Below, in pieces: positions 8,610 to 16,155 of a stretch of DNA of 60,261 bases. Made by a program: the position numbers and the translations under genes. This stretch comes from UBA1783 sp964449115 (GTDB lineage: Bacteria; Bacillota_I; Bacilli_A; Erysipelotrichales; Erysipelotrichaceae). The notes below the pieces were generated by a model. The model was not told where the DNA came from and searched no databases. It saw only the letters and a program-made list of their open reading frames with translations. The stretch lies in the NCBI GenBank assembly GCA_964449115.1, contig CAYUXW010000010.1, positions 1 to 60,261 of the forward strand, written 5' to 3'. The first letter of the stretch is position 1, and the number at the start of each line of letters is the position of its first letter.

Positions 8610-9134
8610 TTGAATAAAACAATAAAAGATTTAATGGAAAGAAGAAGTATCAGAAGTTTTACTGATCAAAAAGTCAGTAAGGAAGATTTAGAGATAATTG
8701 TTAAAGCTGGAATGTACGCTCCAAGTGGTATGGGAAGACAATCAGCAATCATGTTGGTAATTCAGGATGAAGACACTTTAGAAACTTTAAGAAGATTGAA
8801 TTGTACAGCAGCTGGAAATGAATATAATCGTGATAATTTCTTTGGTGCTAAGACAGTTATTGTGGTCTTGGCTGATAAAAATGTTCGTACTCACGTCTAT
8901 GATGGGGCAGTGGTGATGTCTAATCTGATGAATGCTGCTCATGCTCTGGGCATTGGTTCATGCTGGATTCACAGGGCAAGAGAAACCTTTGAAACTGAAG
9001 AAGGGAAAATGATTCTTAAAAAATTTGGTATTGAAGGTGATTATGAAGGAATTGGCAATTGTATTTTAGGCTATAGCGCTACAGAAGCACCTGCTCCAAA
9101 GCCTAGAAAAGATAATTATGTCTACTGGGGTTAA
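8610..9134 (+). CDS. Nitroreductase family protein (FMN-dependent oxidoreductase)
   Basis: A 174-residue nitroreductase. The RRSIRSFTDQKV segment near residue 12 is the family's N-terminal FMN-binding signature, followed by APSGMGRQSA, GNEYNRDNFFGA and ALGIGSCWIHRA. It probably uses FMN and NAD(P)H to reduce nitro or quinone compounds. The natural substrate is not apparent. The start is a TTG with AGAGGTGA in place, which may lower expression. It is likely first in a transcript with the DUF2500 and two HAD genes, with short gaps or overlaps. Confidence 0.9.
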   Translation: MNKTIKDLMERRSIRSFTDQKVSKEDLEIIVKAGMYAPSGMGRQSAIMLVIQDEDTLETLRRLNCTAAGNEYNRDNFFGAKTVIVVLADKNVRTHVYDGAVVMSNLMNAAHALGIGSCWIHRARETFETEEGKMILKKFGIEGDYEGIGNCILGYSATEAPAPKPRKDNYVYWG

Positions 9135-9140
9135 TAACAG

Positions 9141-9488
9141 ATGTTTTTTTCACAGTGGAATTTTGCTTTAGAAGAGTTAATTTTTCAAATATTATTTTTG
9201 GGAATATTTATTCTGGTTATTTCTATTTTTGCTGTGACGATATATAAAGGTCTTAAAGAGAAAAGAAATAACGATAAATCTGCAGTTTTAAAAAGAAGAG
9301 CCACAGTAGTAGGCAAAAGAATCGACGTTCACAGTTTTACAACTTACTATGTAACATTTGAGTTAGATAATAATATTAGAAGCGAATTCACTGTTTCAGG
9401 GGAAGATTATGGCTTGCTGGCAAACGACGATTATGGTTTATTGACTTTTCAAGGAACCAGATTTATAAGTTTTGAAAGGGAGGTATAG
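9141..9488 (+). CDS. DUF2500-type membrane protein
   Basis: A 115-residue protein of unknown function. One hydrophobic helix (about residues 13-36) anchors it, followed by a basic KGLKEKR stretch. A small beta-rich domain follows, with TYYVTFE, SEFTVSGEDYGLL and LLTFQGTRFISFER, which is the DUF2500 pattern. The soluble domain probably faces the cytoplasm, judging from the positive charges after the helix. It lies 6 bases after the nitroreductase and 1 base before the next HAD gene. Confidence 0.75.
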   Translation: MFFSQWNFALEELIFQILFLGIFILVISIFAVTIYKGLKEKRNNDKSAVLKRRATVVGKRIDVHSFTTYYVTFELDNNIRSEFTVSGEDYGLLANDDYGLLTFQGTRFISFEREV

Positions 9489-9489
9489 A

Positions 9490-10311
9490 ATGATTAAATT
9501 ATTCGTAGCAGACATTGACCATACTCTTTATTGTGCTCAAGAAGACTGTATTCCCAAAAGAAATATTGAGGCAATCAATAAATTGATTGAAAATGATATT
9601 ACAATCTGTTTTGCCAGCAGCAGAGTTTTTGATGGCATGAAAGAAGTAATTGAAATGTTCAATTTAAAAGAAAATAAGGGCTATGTTATTGCGGTAAATG
9701 GCTCTCTGGTAGTCAGAAGCAGTGATGAAAAAGTTTTATTAGATGACCATTTTACACATCAGCAAATTGAAAAGATGTATCAGCTGGCTCAAAAGCTGGA
9801 CATTTCATTTAATATAGCTCAAGCAGATTTTAATATTTCAACTTCATACAGCAAAATACTGCAGTATGACTTTGATAGTGTCAAGCTGGATTTTATTGTT
9901 GCTCATGATGTTTTTAAATATATCAAAGACCCTGTCTACCGAGTTGGATTTTCCAATGATGGTGAAAGTATGAAAGAATTGCTGGAAACCGTTAAAGAAG
10001 AAAGTGGGGATGAATTTTCGTTTAATATTCCTCAACCAAATACTGTGGATGTATCCTTAAAACATATCAATAAATTGGTAGGATTGTTAACGGTTATCGA
10101 AGATATGGGTATTACATTAGAAGAAGTAGCTGCTATTGGTGATAATGACAATGATGCAGTAATGTTAGAAGCAGTGGGTATTTCAGGATGCGTAGCTAAT
10201 GGCAACAGTACAGCAAAAAAGGCCGCAAAATACCATGTAGGTGATTGTGCCAGTGCTGGAGTAGCGGAATTTATTGAAAAATATGTTTTAAAAGAGGCAG
10301 CAGATGATTAA
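9490..10311 (+). CDS. Cof-type HAD hydrolase
   Basis: A 273-residue phosphatase of the Cof (type IIB cap) HAD group, likely acting on sugar or nucleotide phosphates or cofactors in the cytoplasm. Motif I is FVADIDHTLYC, motif II ICFASSRVF, the lysine motif lies in HINKLVGL, and motif IV is AIGDNDNDAVML followed by the typical GCVANGNSTAKKAA tail. I start at the ATG at 9490, 6 bases after AGGGAGGT; a TTG at 9472 would extend it without support. It overlaps the next Cof gene by 8 bases. Confidence 0.88.
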   Translation: MIKLFVADIDHTLYCAQEDCIPKRNIEAINKLIENDITICFASSRVFDGMKEVIEMFNLKENKGYVIAVNGSLVVRSSDEKVLLDDHFTHQQIEKMYQLAQKLDISFNIAQADFNISTSYSKILQYDFDSVKLDFIVAHDVFKYIKDPVYRVGFSNDGESMKELLETVKEESGDEFSFNIPQPNTVDVSLKHINKLVGLLTVIEDMGITLEEVAAIGDNDNDAVMLEAVGISGCVANGNSTAKKAAKYHVGDCASAGVAEFIEKYVLKEAADD

Positions 10312-11098
10312 GGCTTTAATTTTTGATGTTGATGATACGCTTATAAAATATGGCAAAAAACAAGTTGAAGAATCAGCAGTTGAAGCAATAAATCTGGCTA
10401 AACAAAAGGGCATCAAGATTATTGTCGCTACAGGAAGAGGTTATAAGTTTTTACATCAGGATGTGAAAAACAGAGTGCAGGCTGACTATTATGTAACGGT
10501 TAATGGAGCCTGTATCAATGCTGCTGATGGAAAAACGATTGACTGTTATCCACTATCGAAAGAAACAACTGAAAGATTATTAGATATCTGTTATCAGAGA
10601 GAGTATTCTTTCGGTTTTAAATTCGATGATTCTTTACAGGTATATGTTGATTATCCAGAGTTCACTTCTTACTACTGTAGAGGTGCCATCACAAAAGATA
10701 CGATTGATGATAACAGCAAAACAAAAGATTATCACCTGAGCCATATGCTGCCATTGGGATGTTTTATCTATTCTCCCAAAAAAGAAGCGATGAAACTTGT
10801 AGAACAATTTGATGATCTGCAGTTTTTCCCTGCTTATCTTCATGGCTGTGAATGTATTAGAAACGATGTAAATAAAGGTAAGACTCTGAAAAAATTAGTA
10901 GCATCTCTGGGTATATCAATGCAGCAGTGCATGGCTTTTGGTGATGCTGGCAATGATAAAGAAATGCTTCTAATGTGTGGGATTGGAGTATGTATGGGAA
11001 ATGGCAATGAGTCATTAAAAGAAGTCAGCGATTATGTTACTACCGATATTGAGGATAGTGGCATTTATAATGCCTTGAAACATTTTAAGGTAATATAA
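10304..11098 (+). CDS. Cof-type HAD hydrolase
   Basis: A second Cof-type phosphatase, 264 residues, in tandem with the previous one. Motifs: LIFDVDDTLIKYG (motif I), IIVATGRGYKF (motif II), DVNKGKTLKKL (lysine motif) and AFGDAGNDKEMLLMCG (motif IV), ending with the usual CMGNGNESLKEVSDYVT. Its ATG lies inside the end of the upstream gene, so translation is probably coupled. The two proteins differ clearly outside the motifs, so this is not a recent duplication. The substrate is unknown. An imperfect inverted repeat built on AACTGG/CCAGTT follows at about 11100-11140. Confidence 0.88.
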   Translation: MIKALIFDVDDTLIKYGKKQVEESAVEAINLAKQKGIKIIVATGRGYKFLHQDVKNRVQADYYVTVNGACINAADGKTIDCYPLSKETTERLLDICYQREYSFGFKFDDSLQVYVDYPEFTSYYCRGAITKDTIDDNSKTKDYHLSHMLPLGCFIYSPKKEAMKLVEQFDDLQFFPAYLHGCECIRNDVNKGKTLKKLVASLGISMQQCMAFGDAGNDKEMLLMCGIGVCMGNGNESLKEVSDYVTTDIEDSGIYNALKHFKVI

Positions 11099-11138
11099 AA
11101 AACTGGCTGATAAGAAAAAATTTCTTCTGTTATCCAGT

Positions 11139-11168
11139 TTGACAAAAGAGTATGACAGTGTTTAAATT
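11139..11168 (+). promoter_or_regulatory. Candidate promoter upstream of the 11203 gene
   Basis: A perfect TTGACA at 11139-11144 is followed after 17-18 bases by TTAAAT/TAAATT at about 11162-11168. The -10 is weak. Confidence 0.35.
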
Positions 11169-11202
11169 TAAATAGTTTAGAATTTATTGATGAGGAAATA
11201 AT

Positions 11203-11808
11203 ATGAATGATGCATTAAAGTTATTAATTGTTGTAATTATATTCAGTATAGTCATGGCTGTTGTTCGAAAGTATTCCAGTGCAAAGTTAGAAAAGCAACT
11301 TGTTAAATTGCTGGTTGATAAAGACTATGAAGGTTTTGAAGAACTGATTGACTCAAAAAAAGTAAGAAATTTAATTTTACCTTTTAACATTGATTTTATG
11401 AAGCTGAATGTAGCAATGATTAAGGAAGATAAAAAAGAAATTGATGAGATGTTTGAAAAATTTGATTATGTGAAACCTAGTAAAGCACAAAAAGAAGCTG
11501 TTTATGTAAAAGGGTTTTATTACTATCTATCAAACGAAAATTATGAAAAAGTTGAAAAGTATCACAATTTGCTATCAAAATTAAAAAGCGAAGAATCGAT
11601 GTATGAGTATGACAGAGCCTATGATATTTACGTTAAAAAGGGAAGCAGGTATCTGGAAGAAACTTTGGAAGAATTAAAAACAGCCCCTGATTATTATAAG
11701 CCGGTTCTTGAAGGTTTGATTTCAAGCATGTATGAAAACAAAAATGATGAAAAAATGGCTAAAATGTATGCTGATAGAGTACTGAAGCATATGGAACAGG
11801 TGAAATAA
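11203..11808 (+). CDS. Membrane-anchored helical repeat protein, function unknown
   Basis: I do not recognise this 201-residue protein. It begins with one hydrophobic helix (about residues 4-21), followed by a basic segment. The rest is charged and helical: paired helices with patterns such as YVKGFYYYLSNENYEKVEKYHNLLSKL suggest TPR-like repeats. That would give a membrane-tethered scaffold facing the cytoplasm, but it is inference. It is a single gene with GAGGAAA as ribosome binding site and a bidirectional terminator after it. Confidence 0.7.
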   Translation: MNDALKLLIVVIIFSIVMAVVRKYSSAKLEKQLVKLLVDKDYEGFEELIDSKKVRNLILPFNIDFMKLNVAMIKEDKKEIDEMFEKFDYVKPSKAQKEAVYVKGFYYYLSNENYEKVEKYHNLLSKLKSEESMYEYDRAYDIYVKKGSRYLEETLEELKTAPDYYKPVLEGLISSMYENKNDEKMAKMYADRVLKHMEQVK

Positions 11809-11832
11809 AGATTTTAACTAGCTTAAATAATA

Positions 11833-11865
11833 AAAAAGTATATTTTAACAGAGATATACTTTTTT
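11833..11865. terminator. Bidirectional terminator between convergent genes
   Basis: An 11-bp stem AAAAAGTATAT/ATATACTTTTT (11833-11843 with 11854-11864) with a 10-base loop. The A- and T-rich ends supply a T-tract in both directions, for the + gene ending at 11808 and the - gene ending at 11896. Confidence 0.8.
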
Positions 11866-11895
11866 AATTTCTATATTGATTTTAATTAAGATAAA

Positions 11896-12417
11896 CTAAG
11901 ACTTTATTCTTGTAAAAACGATAAAGTTGATGATACCCATGTAAAGGGCAAAAAGAAGAACAACAATATTTCCAACTATTAAAATCGGAGAGGCCTTCAT
12001 CTGGATACCGTTAACTATCATCAATACTCCAAATAAAGGATAGAGTATTGCCAGCATTAAATTTCTGGTTTTATTGTTTTCCTGTACCATAGCTTCCAAA
12101 AGAGTAACATTGGTAGTTGGTTTGAAATTTGCTATGTGTACTAATGAAGGCAGAAAACTATTTCTATACTGATATTCTAAAAATGCTGTTAGACCAACAG
12201 TTATTAATATACAATAAAGCAAAGGAACATTAAAATTGGCAGCGAAGATACCCGCCAGTATTGAAATAGCATATCTGTTGGCATATAGAGTATACATACT
12301 TTGATTTTTTTCCTGGATTACATAGCCTATATTCTGAGACTTGTTATAAAGCACATATCTTCCCTTGTCATCCTTATAAATGTTTTTTCCTGATATTATT
12401 TTCTGTTTATTACTCAT
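11896..12417 (-). CDS. Four-helix membrane protein, function unknown
   Basis: A 173-residue integral membrane protein that I cannot assign. About 55 soluble N-terminal residues containing GKNIYKDDKGRYVLYN are followed by four hydrophobic helices in two pairs (about 60-95 and 125-170). A loop between the pairs contains SLVHIANFKPTTNVTLLEAM. I start at the ATG at 12417 because it follows GGGAGGAAG at the right distance; a longer frame from 12498 adds 27 residues without such support. It is monocistronic and converges on the previous gene. Confidence 0.7.
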   Translation of the reverse strand: MSNKQKIISGKNIYKDDKGRYVLYNKSQNIGYVIQEKNQSMYTLYANRYAISILAGIFAANFNVPLLYCILITVGLTAFLEYQYRNSFLPSLVHIANFKPTTNVTLLEAMVQENNKTRNLMLAILYPLFGVLMIVNGIQMKASPILIVGNIVVLLFALYMGIINFIVFTRIKS

Positions 12418-12758
12418 AGCTTCCTCCCTGTCTAGATATAATTTACCATATTTTATCGGTATAGTTTTTGTCCTACTTATAAAAATCAACTTATGCATTT
12501 TAAAACTATTGTCGATCGTTATATTTTTTCTTTAATATAGATAATATTATCATATTTTATGCTATAATTTTATAAGAATTGTTGATGTGGGATGTAATAT
12601 ATTAAAAATATTAAACAAGAAATGGTTTTAATAGGAAGAAGCTGACATCTAATAAATTTTAACTCAGCTATTACTCCAGACAACTCAGGTTTAAAAGGTA
12701 AATTTGAAGTAGTTTTAAGGGGAGTTTTATTATATCTATACGAAAAGGAGAAATGAAA
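12418..12758 (+). other. Intergenic region with palindrome, extended -10 promoter and long leader of the EIIA gene
   Basis: A gene-free stretch of 341 bases between divergent genes. A perfect palindrome GATAATATTATC lies at 12540-12551, just upstream of TGCTATAAT (12560-12568), an extended -10 element. This would give the EIIA gene a leader of about 180 bases. The leader holds AGCTGA/TCAGCT (about 12640-12671) as a possible stem and two tiny reading frames of 6-7 codons without good ribosome binding sites. I match it to no known riboswitch class. The palindrome could be an operator. Confidence 0.45.
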
Positions 12759-13196
12759 ATGGTAGGTATTATTGTTACAGGACATGGAAATTTTGCAACA
12801 GGCTTGACTAGTTCAGTTAAGTTAATTGCTGGAATGCCTGATTTCTATCAGACAGTTGATTTTGTTTCAGAACATTCAGTAAATGATTTGACAGCTAATT
12901 TAAATGAGGCTATTGACAAACTGAAGGATTGTAAAGATGGTATACTGATTTTTACTGACTTGGTTGGTGGCTCTCCATTTAAAATTTCGGTTGAAATTTC
13001 AATGAAGAGAGAAGAAAAAATAGTTGTAATTTCTGGCACAAATTTAGGTATGCTGATTGAAACATCAATGAGTAGAAACTTTATGGAAGATGTCGATGCT
13101 TTAGCTCAGATGGCCATAAACACTGGCAGAGAGCAGGTAATGAGATATGAATTCAAAGAAAGAGTTGTAGAAGACGACTTTGAAGATGGAATTTAA
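12759..13196 (+). CDS. PTS mannose-family EIIA component (orphan)
   Basis: A 145-residue EIIA of the mannose/sorbose PTS class, which takes phosphate from HPr on a histidine and passes it to an EIIB. IIVTGHGNFATGL gives the phosphorylated His (H9), and FTDLVGGSPF is the second family signature. I prefer the ATG at 12759, 8 bases after AAAGGAG, over the ATG at 12753, which is only 2 bases away. No EIIB, EIIC or EIID lies nearby, so it either serves a system elsewhere or has a regulatory role. The acidic tail EDDFEDG is unusual. Terminator at 13238-13260. Confidence 0.9.
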   Translation: MVGIIVTGHGNFATGLTSSVKLIAGMPDFYQTVDFVSEHSVNDLTANLNEAIDKLKDCKDGILIFTDLVGGSPFKISVEISMKREEKIVVISGTNLGMLIETSMSRNFMEDVDALAQMAINTGREQVMRYEFKERVVEDDFEDGI

Positions 13197-13237
13197 AAAG
13201 ACAGATTTAGATAGAAAAATTTAAAATCAATTATTTT

Positions 13238-13260
13238 AAGAGGCACAGCCTCTTTTTTTA
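13238..13260 (+). terminator. Rho-independent terminator after the EIIA gene
   Basis: A 7-bp stem AAGAGGC/GCCTCTT with loop ACA, followed by seven T residues. Confidence 0.9.
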
Positions 13261-13359
13261 TCTGAAAGAAATATTTCAGCCTATTTTAAATATCTATACG
13301 ATGATAAAATTAGGATTTTATTGTCCAAGCGATGATTATATATCAGGAGGTAACTATCA

Positions 13360-13479
13360 ATGATTAAATTTATAAAAGCTATAGCGATTCCTTTACTGGC
13401 CTATCTGTCACTTAAGATACTTGCTTCCAGTAAGGGAATGATTAAATTTTTTGGCTTTTCTATAGGATGGAGGAATTGA
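13360..13479 (+). CDS. 39-residue membrane peptide (first of a pair)
   Basis: A small frame with an excellent ribosome binding site (TCAGGAGG, about 9 bases before the ATG). The product begins MIKFIKAIAIPLLAYLSLKI: a hydrophobic helix flanked by lysines, then a basic tail ending IGWRN. It is too short to be found by usual length cut-offs. One base separates it from a second 39-codon frame of similar design. Together they precede radC and may share its transcript. I do not recognise the family. Possible roles include a membrane-active peptide, a leader for radC, or a small regulatory membrane protein. Confidence 0.6.
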   Translation: MIKFIKAIAIPLLAYLSLKILASSKGMIKFFGFSIGWRN

Positions 13480-13480
13480 A

Positions 13481-13600
13481 ATGATTAAAAATATTTTTAC
13501 TTTACTGACCTTGATAGCTTTTGCCATAGCGGTTTTTAAACTGGCATTTGCGACAAGTGGAAGCTTTAGTTTCAATAAAGTCAGAATAACTTTCAGATAA
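13481..13600 (+). CDS. 39-residue membrane peptide (second of a pair)
   Basis: A second 39-codon frame with GGATGGAGG about 7 bases before its ATG. The product starts MIKNIFTLLTLIAFAIAVFK, has one hydrophobic helix and ends in a basic FNKVRITFR. It shares length, start (MIK) and layout with the preceding peptide but little residue-by-residue identity. Its TAA stop (13598-13600) directly abuts the hairpin holding the radC ribosome binding site, so its translation could influence that of radC. The family is not recognised. Confidence 0.6.
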   Translation: MIKNIFTLLTLIAFAIAVFKLAFATSGSFSFNKVRITFR

Positions 13601-13616
13601 GGGAGGTGTTACCTCC
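13601..13616 (+). promoter_or_regulatory. Hairpin enclosing the radC ribosome binding site
   Basis: GGAGGT (13602-13607) pairs perfectly with ACCTCC (13611-13616) across the loop GTT, only 3 bases before the radC ATG at 13620. The ribosome binding site is therefore hidden in the folded mRNA. A ribosome ending the upstream peptide at 13600 would open the stem. Confidence 0.6.
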
Positions 13617-13619
13617 TTT

Positions 13620-14300
13620 ATGAGTGTTAAAAACTGGGATAAATCACTTCAACCAAGAGAAAAAGCTATAGCTAGTGGGATTGAATCGCTTTCAGATAGT
13701 GAGCTATTGGCTTTAATAATTAAAAATGGAACAAAGGGCTGTTCATCTGTCCAGCTGGCTAATAGAATACTTAATCAGACAGGTGGTATCAATGGTCTGA
13801 TGAAATTATCGATTCAACAGTTAATGCAGTTTAATGGTATTGGACTAGCTAAGGCGACACAGATAACAGCTTCTCTGGAACTGGTTAGAAGGATGAATTA
13901 TTTGGAAATGTTAAATAAAGATATGGTTAATGAGCCTAAGGTTTTAATTGAATGGCTGAAAAAACATATTGGAACTAAAAGCCAGGAGTATTTTGTAGTG
14001 GTGTTTTTAAACAATAAAAATCAGGTGATTGGTTATACTGATATCTATAAGGGCAGCAGCAACAGTGTATCTATAAATGCTTCGGAAGTTTTTGCTGCAG
14101 CGATAAAAAAAGATGCTCAAAAGGTCATTATTGCTCACAATCATCCTTCACAGTTTATTGAACCATCTTTTGCTGATGATGAGACTACCTATCAGCTTCA
14201 AAAAGCTGGAAAACTGATGAGTGTTCCCTTGATTGACCATATTATAGTCAGTTTTGATAGTTATTACAGCTATGCTGAAAAAGGAAGAATAATTTATTGA
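13620..14300 (+). CDS. radC: RadC family JAB/JAMM domain protein
   Basis: A 226-residue RadC (DUF2466/UPF0758) protein. The N-terminal part has a helix-hairpin-helix-like region around QLMQFNGIGLAKATQI (about 67-82). The C-terminal JAB domain keeps the metal-site pattern H173-N-H175-P-S177 with D186/D187 downstream. JAB domains can be zinc isopeptidases, but RadC's biochemical role is unresolved; it was once wrongly tied to radiation repair. The spacer between HNHPS and the aspartates reads QFIEPSFADD rather than the common GDPTPSxxD. The ribosome binding site lies in a hairpin (13601-13616), behind two peptide genes. Confidence 0.92.
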   Translation: MSVKNWDKSLQPREKAIASGIESLSDSELLALIIKNGTKGCSSVQLANRILNQTGGINGLMKLSIQQLMQFNGIGLAKATQITASLELVRRMNYLEMLNKDMVNEPKVLIEWLKKHIGTKSQEYFVVVFLNNKNQVIGYTDIYKGSSNSVSINASEVFAAAIKKDAQKVIIAHNHPSQFIEPSFADDETTYQLQKAGKLMSVPLIDHIIVSFDSYYSYAEKGRIIY

Positions 14301-14324
14301 ACGTCATTTAAAAAGTTGTATAAT
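14297..14324 (+). promoter_or_regulatory. Promoter of the 14364 gene
   Basis: TTGAAC (14297-14302), 16 bases, TATAAT (14319-14324); the -35 overlaps the radC stop codon. Confidence 0.6.
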
Positions 14325-14363
14325 AAAAATGGATGAAAAAACTGCTTGCTGGAGGAAAAGATT

Positions 14364-15056
14364 ATGAAGAAATTCAAACTGCTGATATTGTTTATGTTAT
14401 CTTTAACTTTACTGGGTGCAGCTTACTTTTTTATAAATGGTTTAGATAATAATGATAGAACACATCTGATGGCTGATTTTGCAGCTGAAGCTGATGAATC
14501 AATGCAAAACTACTATCAAGAAACCGATTTACCAGTTTATAAAGGTGAATATTTTGAAGTTAAAGTCAAAGAAGCCTTTGTTTATACAAAAGAAAATGGT
14601 TTCAGGCTATATGTCTATAATTTGCTGATTGCTCCCATCTATAATCAGAAGACAGTAATTTATTCATTTAAGCTTTCTTCACTGGAATACGGGAAAAAGT
14701 TTGAAAAGATGTACTATGATCACAATCATACTTTTGAAAAGGTGAACAAAAACAACTATACCTATAGAACAGCTGGAGAGATTTTATGTAATCAATATCA
14801 GTTTTTCCTGTATGATAATTCACTTTTATATGGTTATGAAATAACAGAAGAACAACTGAATTCCTGTTATACAAATATTCTTTTAACGATTAATATTAAC
14901 GGTTATAAAGATAAGATAGAACTGAAAGATATTCAAATAAGCGAGTTTACTGAAGATAATTTAAATAACAGTATCATCAAGAAATTGTTAACTGAAGATA
15001 CTCTTTCAGCCAGTATGCATGCTTATGTAAGTGAATTTAATGAAGATTTAAAGTAG
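14364..15056 (+). CDS. Exported or membrane-anchored protein, function unknown
   Basis: A 230-residue protein I do not recognise. Residues 1-23 (MKKFKLLILFMLSLTLLGAAYFF) form a signal peptide or membrane anchor with no lipobox cysteine. The remaining roughly 200 residues are polar and rich in Tyr, Asn and Glu, suggesting an extracellular mixed alpha/beta domain. I start at the ATG after GGAGGAAAAG; a TTG 18 bases upstream is in frame but unsupported. It has its own promoter and terminator, so it is monocistronic. The following lipoprotein gene is separately promoted. Confidence 0.7.
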   Translation: MKKFKLLILFMLSLTLLGAAYFFINGLDNNDRTHLMADFAAEADESMQNYYQETDLPVYKGEYFEVKVKEAFVYTKENGFRLYVYNLLIAPIYNQKTVIYSFKLSSLEYGKKFEKMYYDHNHTFEKVNKNNYTYRTAGEILCNQYQFFLYDNSLLYGYEITEEQLNSCYTNILLTININGYKDKIELKDIQISEFTEDNLNNSIIKKLLTEDTLSASMHAYVSEFNEDLK

Positions 15057-15057
15057 A

Positions 15058-15082
15058 GATGAGTGAAAACTCATTTTTATTT
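15058..15082 (+). terminator. Rho-independent terminator
   Basis: ATGAGT/ACTCAT stem with GAAA tetraloop, then TTTTTATTT. Confidence 0.75.
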
Positions 15083-15128
15083 AAAGATATAAATAATATG
15101 TTTTGAAAGATGTATAAATTTAGTAATG

Positions 15129-15137
15129 TGATATAAT
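15129..15137 (+). promoter_or_regulatory. Extended -10 promoter of the 15157 lipoprotein gene
   Basis: TGATATAAT matches TGnTATAAT and lies 20 bases before the ATG, followed by CTGGAGGT as ribosome binding site. No good -35 at normal spacing. Confidence 0.5.
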
Positions 15138-15156
15138 ATTATCTGGAGGTAATGTT

Positions 15157-16116
15157 ATGAAAAGAAAACTATTAGTAATCTTGATTATGGCATTTTTAAC
15201 AGTTAACCTTTCAGGTTGTGTAAATGAAAAAGCAACCATCACAACCACTGTTTATGCAGTTAAATATCTGGTTGAACAAATTGCTGGTGATAAAGTAAAT
15301 GTCGAATATATCAGTACTGAAGAATATGTTCAAAATGCTAAGCTGGTAAATAATTATGATGAAATTTTATCAAGGACAACCTTATTTTTATATATTAATG
15401 AACTGGAACCATATCTGGATGTCTATCAGAATCTTTTGTACAACTATGATTTTGAAGTAATCGATTTAGCTAACCTGTCAGCTATTTATGGTTTTAAAAG
15501 ATATACTAAAGTGACAGTTGATAATGTTTTTACTTTTAAAGAAACCGATTATTATGAGGATGAATGTTTTGAGCATGTAGATCTGTATACTAAAGATCCA
15601 TTTATCTGGTTAGATCCTATTGCGATGAGCTCAATGGCTTCGACCATCAAGGATTGGCTGATTGCCTATTATCCAGAAGATACTTTGACTTTTGAAAACA
15701 ATTTCAAAGAGCTTCAAACTACTTTTGTCAGAATGGATGCTGAATATCAATCGTTAAAAGAGATAAGTGATGTCAAGTTTGTCAGTGTCACACCATGTTT
15801 TGGCAACTGGCAAAAATTGTATGGAGTAGAGGTATATCCGCTGGTCATTTCTAAATATGGAGTTTTGCCTACTGAAGAACAATTGGAAGTTATAAAAAAT
15901 GAAATTGTAGAAAACAATGTAAAATATATCATCTATGATGACACTTTACCGGAAATGTATCTGGAATTATATGAACAGATCAAAGAGGAATTAAAATTAA
16001 AGGTAATTGAACTTTCTTCTTTATCAATACTATCTGCTGATGATATTGAAAAGAACAAGGATTATATTACGATAATGTATGAAAATCTTACAGCTTTAGA
16101 AAATGCTTTTAAATAG
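15157..16116 (+). CDS. ZnuA-like cluster A-I substrate-binding lipoprotein lacking the metal-binding histidines
   Basis: A 319-residue lipoprotein (signal peptide with LSGC, C21 lipidated) with the overall pattern of zinc/manganese-binding proteins of ABC importers: TTVYAVKYLVEQIAGDKV, then LFLYINELEPYLD, DPFIWLDP (147-154), a long central helix and FGNWQKLYGVEVYPL. The residues that hold the metal are replaced. The usual His of DPHIWLDP is F149, the His before FGY is T212, and the first-loop His aligns with E55. The whole protein has a single histidine (H140). Aspartates at 261-262 remain near the fourth-ligand position. No ATPase or permease gene is next to it. It may bind another ligand or act without transport. 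Confidence 0.75.
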   Translation: MKRKLLVILIMAFLTVNLSGCVNEKATITTTVYAVKYLVEQIAGDKVNVEYISTEEYVQNAKLVNNYDEILSRTTLFLYINELEPYLDVYQNLLYNYDFEVIDLANLSAIYGFKRYTKVTVDNVFTFKETDYYEDECFEHVDLYTKDPFIWLDPIAMSSMASTIKDWLIAYYPEDTLTFENNFKELQTTFVRMDAEYQSLKEISDVKFVSVTPCFGNWQKLYGVEVYPLVISKYGVLPTEEQLEVIKNEIVENNVKYIIYDDTLPEMYLELYEQIKEELKLKVIELSSLSILSADDIEKNKDYITIMYENLTALENAFK

Positions 16117-16136
16117 AAGTTATCAAACTTCTATTT
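16111..16136 (+). terminator. Hairpin after the ZnuA-like gene
   Basis: A perfect 11-bp stem AAATAGAAGTT/AACTTCTATTT with loop ATCA overlapping the stop codon. Only four T residues follow, so termination may be partial. It lies 20 bases before polA, which shows no separate promoter that I can see. Confidence 0.55.
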
Positions 16137-16155
16137 TCACATGGAGGTGGAAAGA

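Noticed and set aside
10304..11098. Tandem Cof HAD genes as a recent duplication
   Set aside because: Beyond the catalytic motifs the two proteins differ throughout, so they are old paralogues or separate family members.
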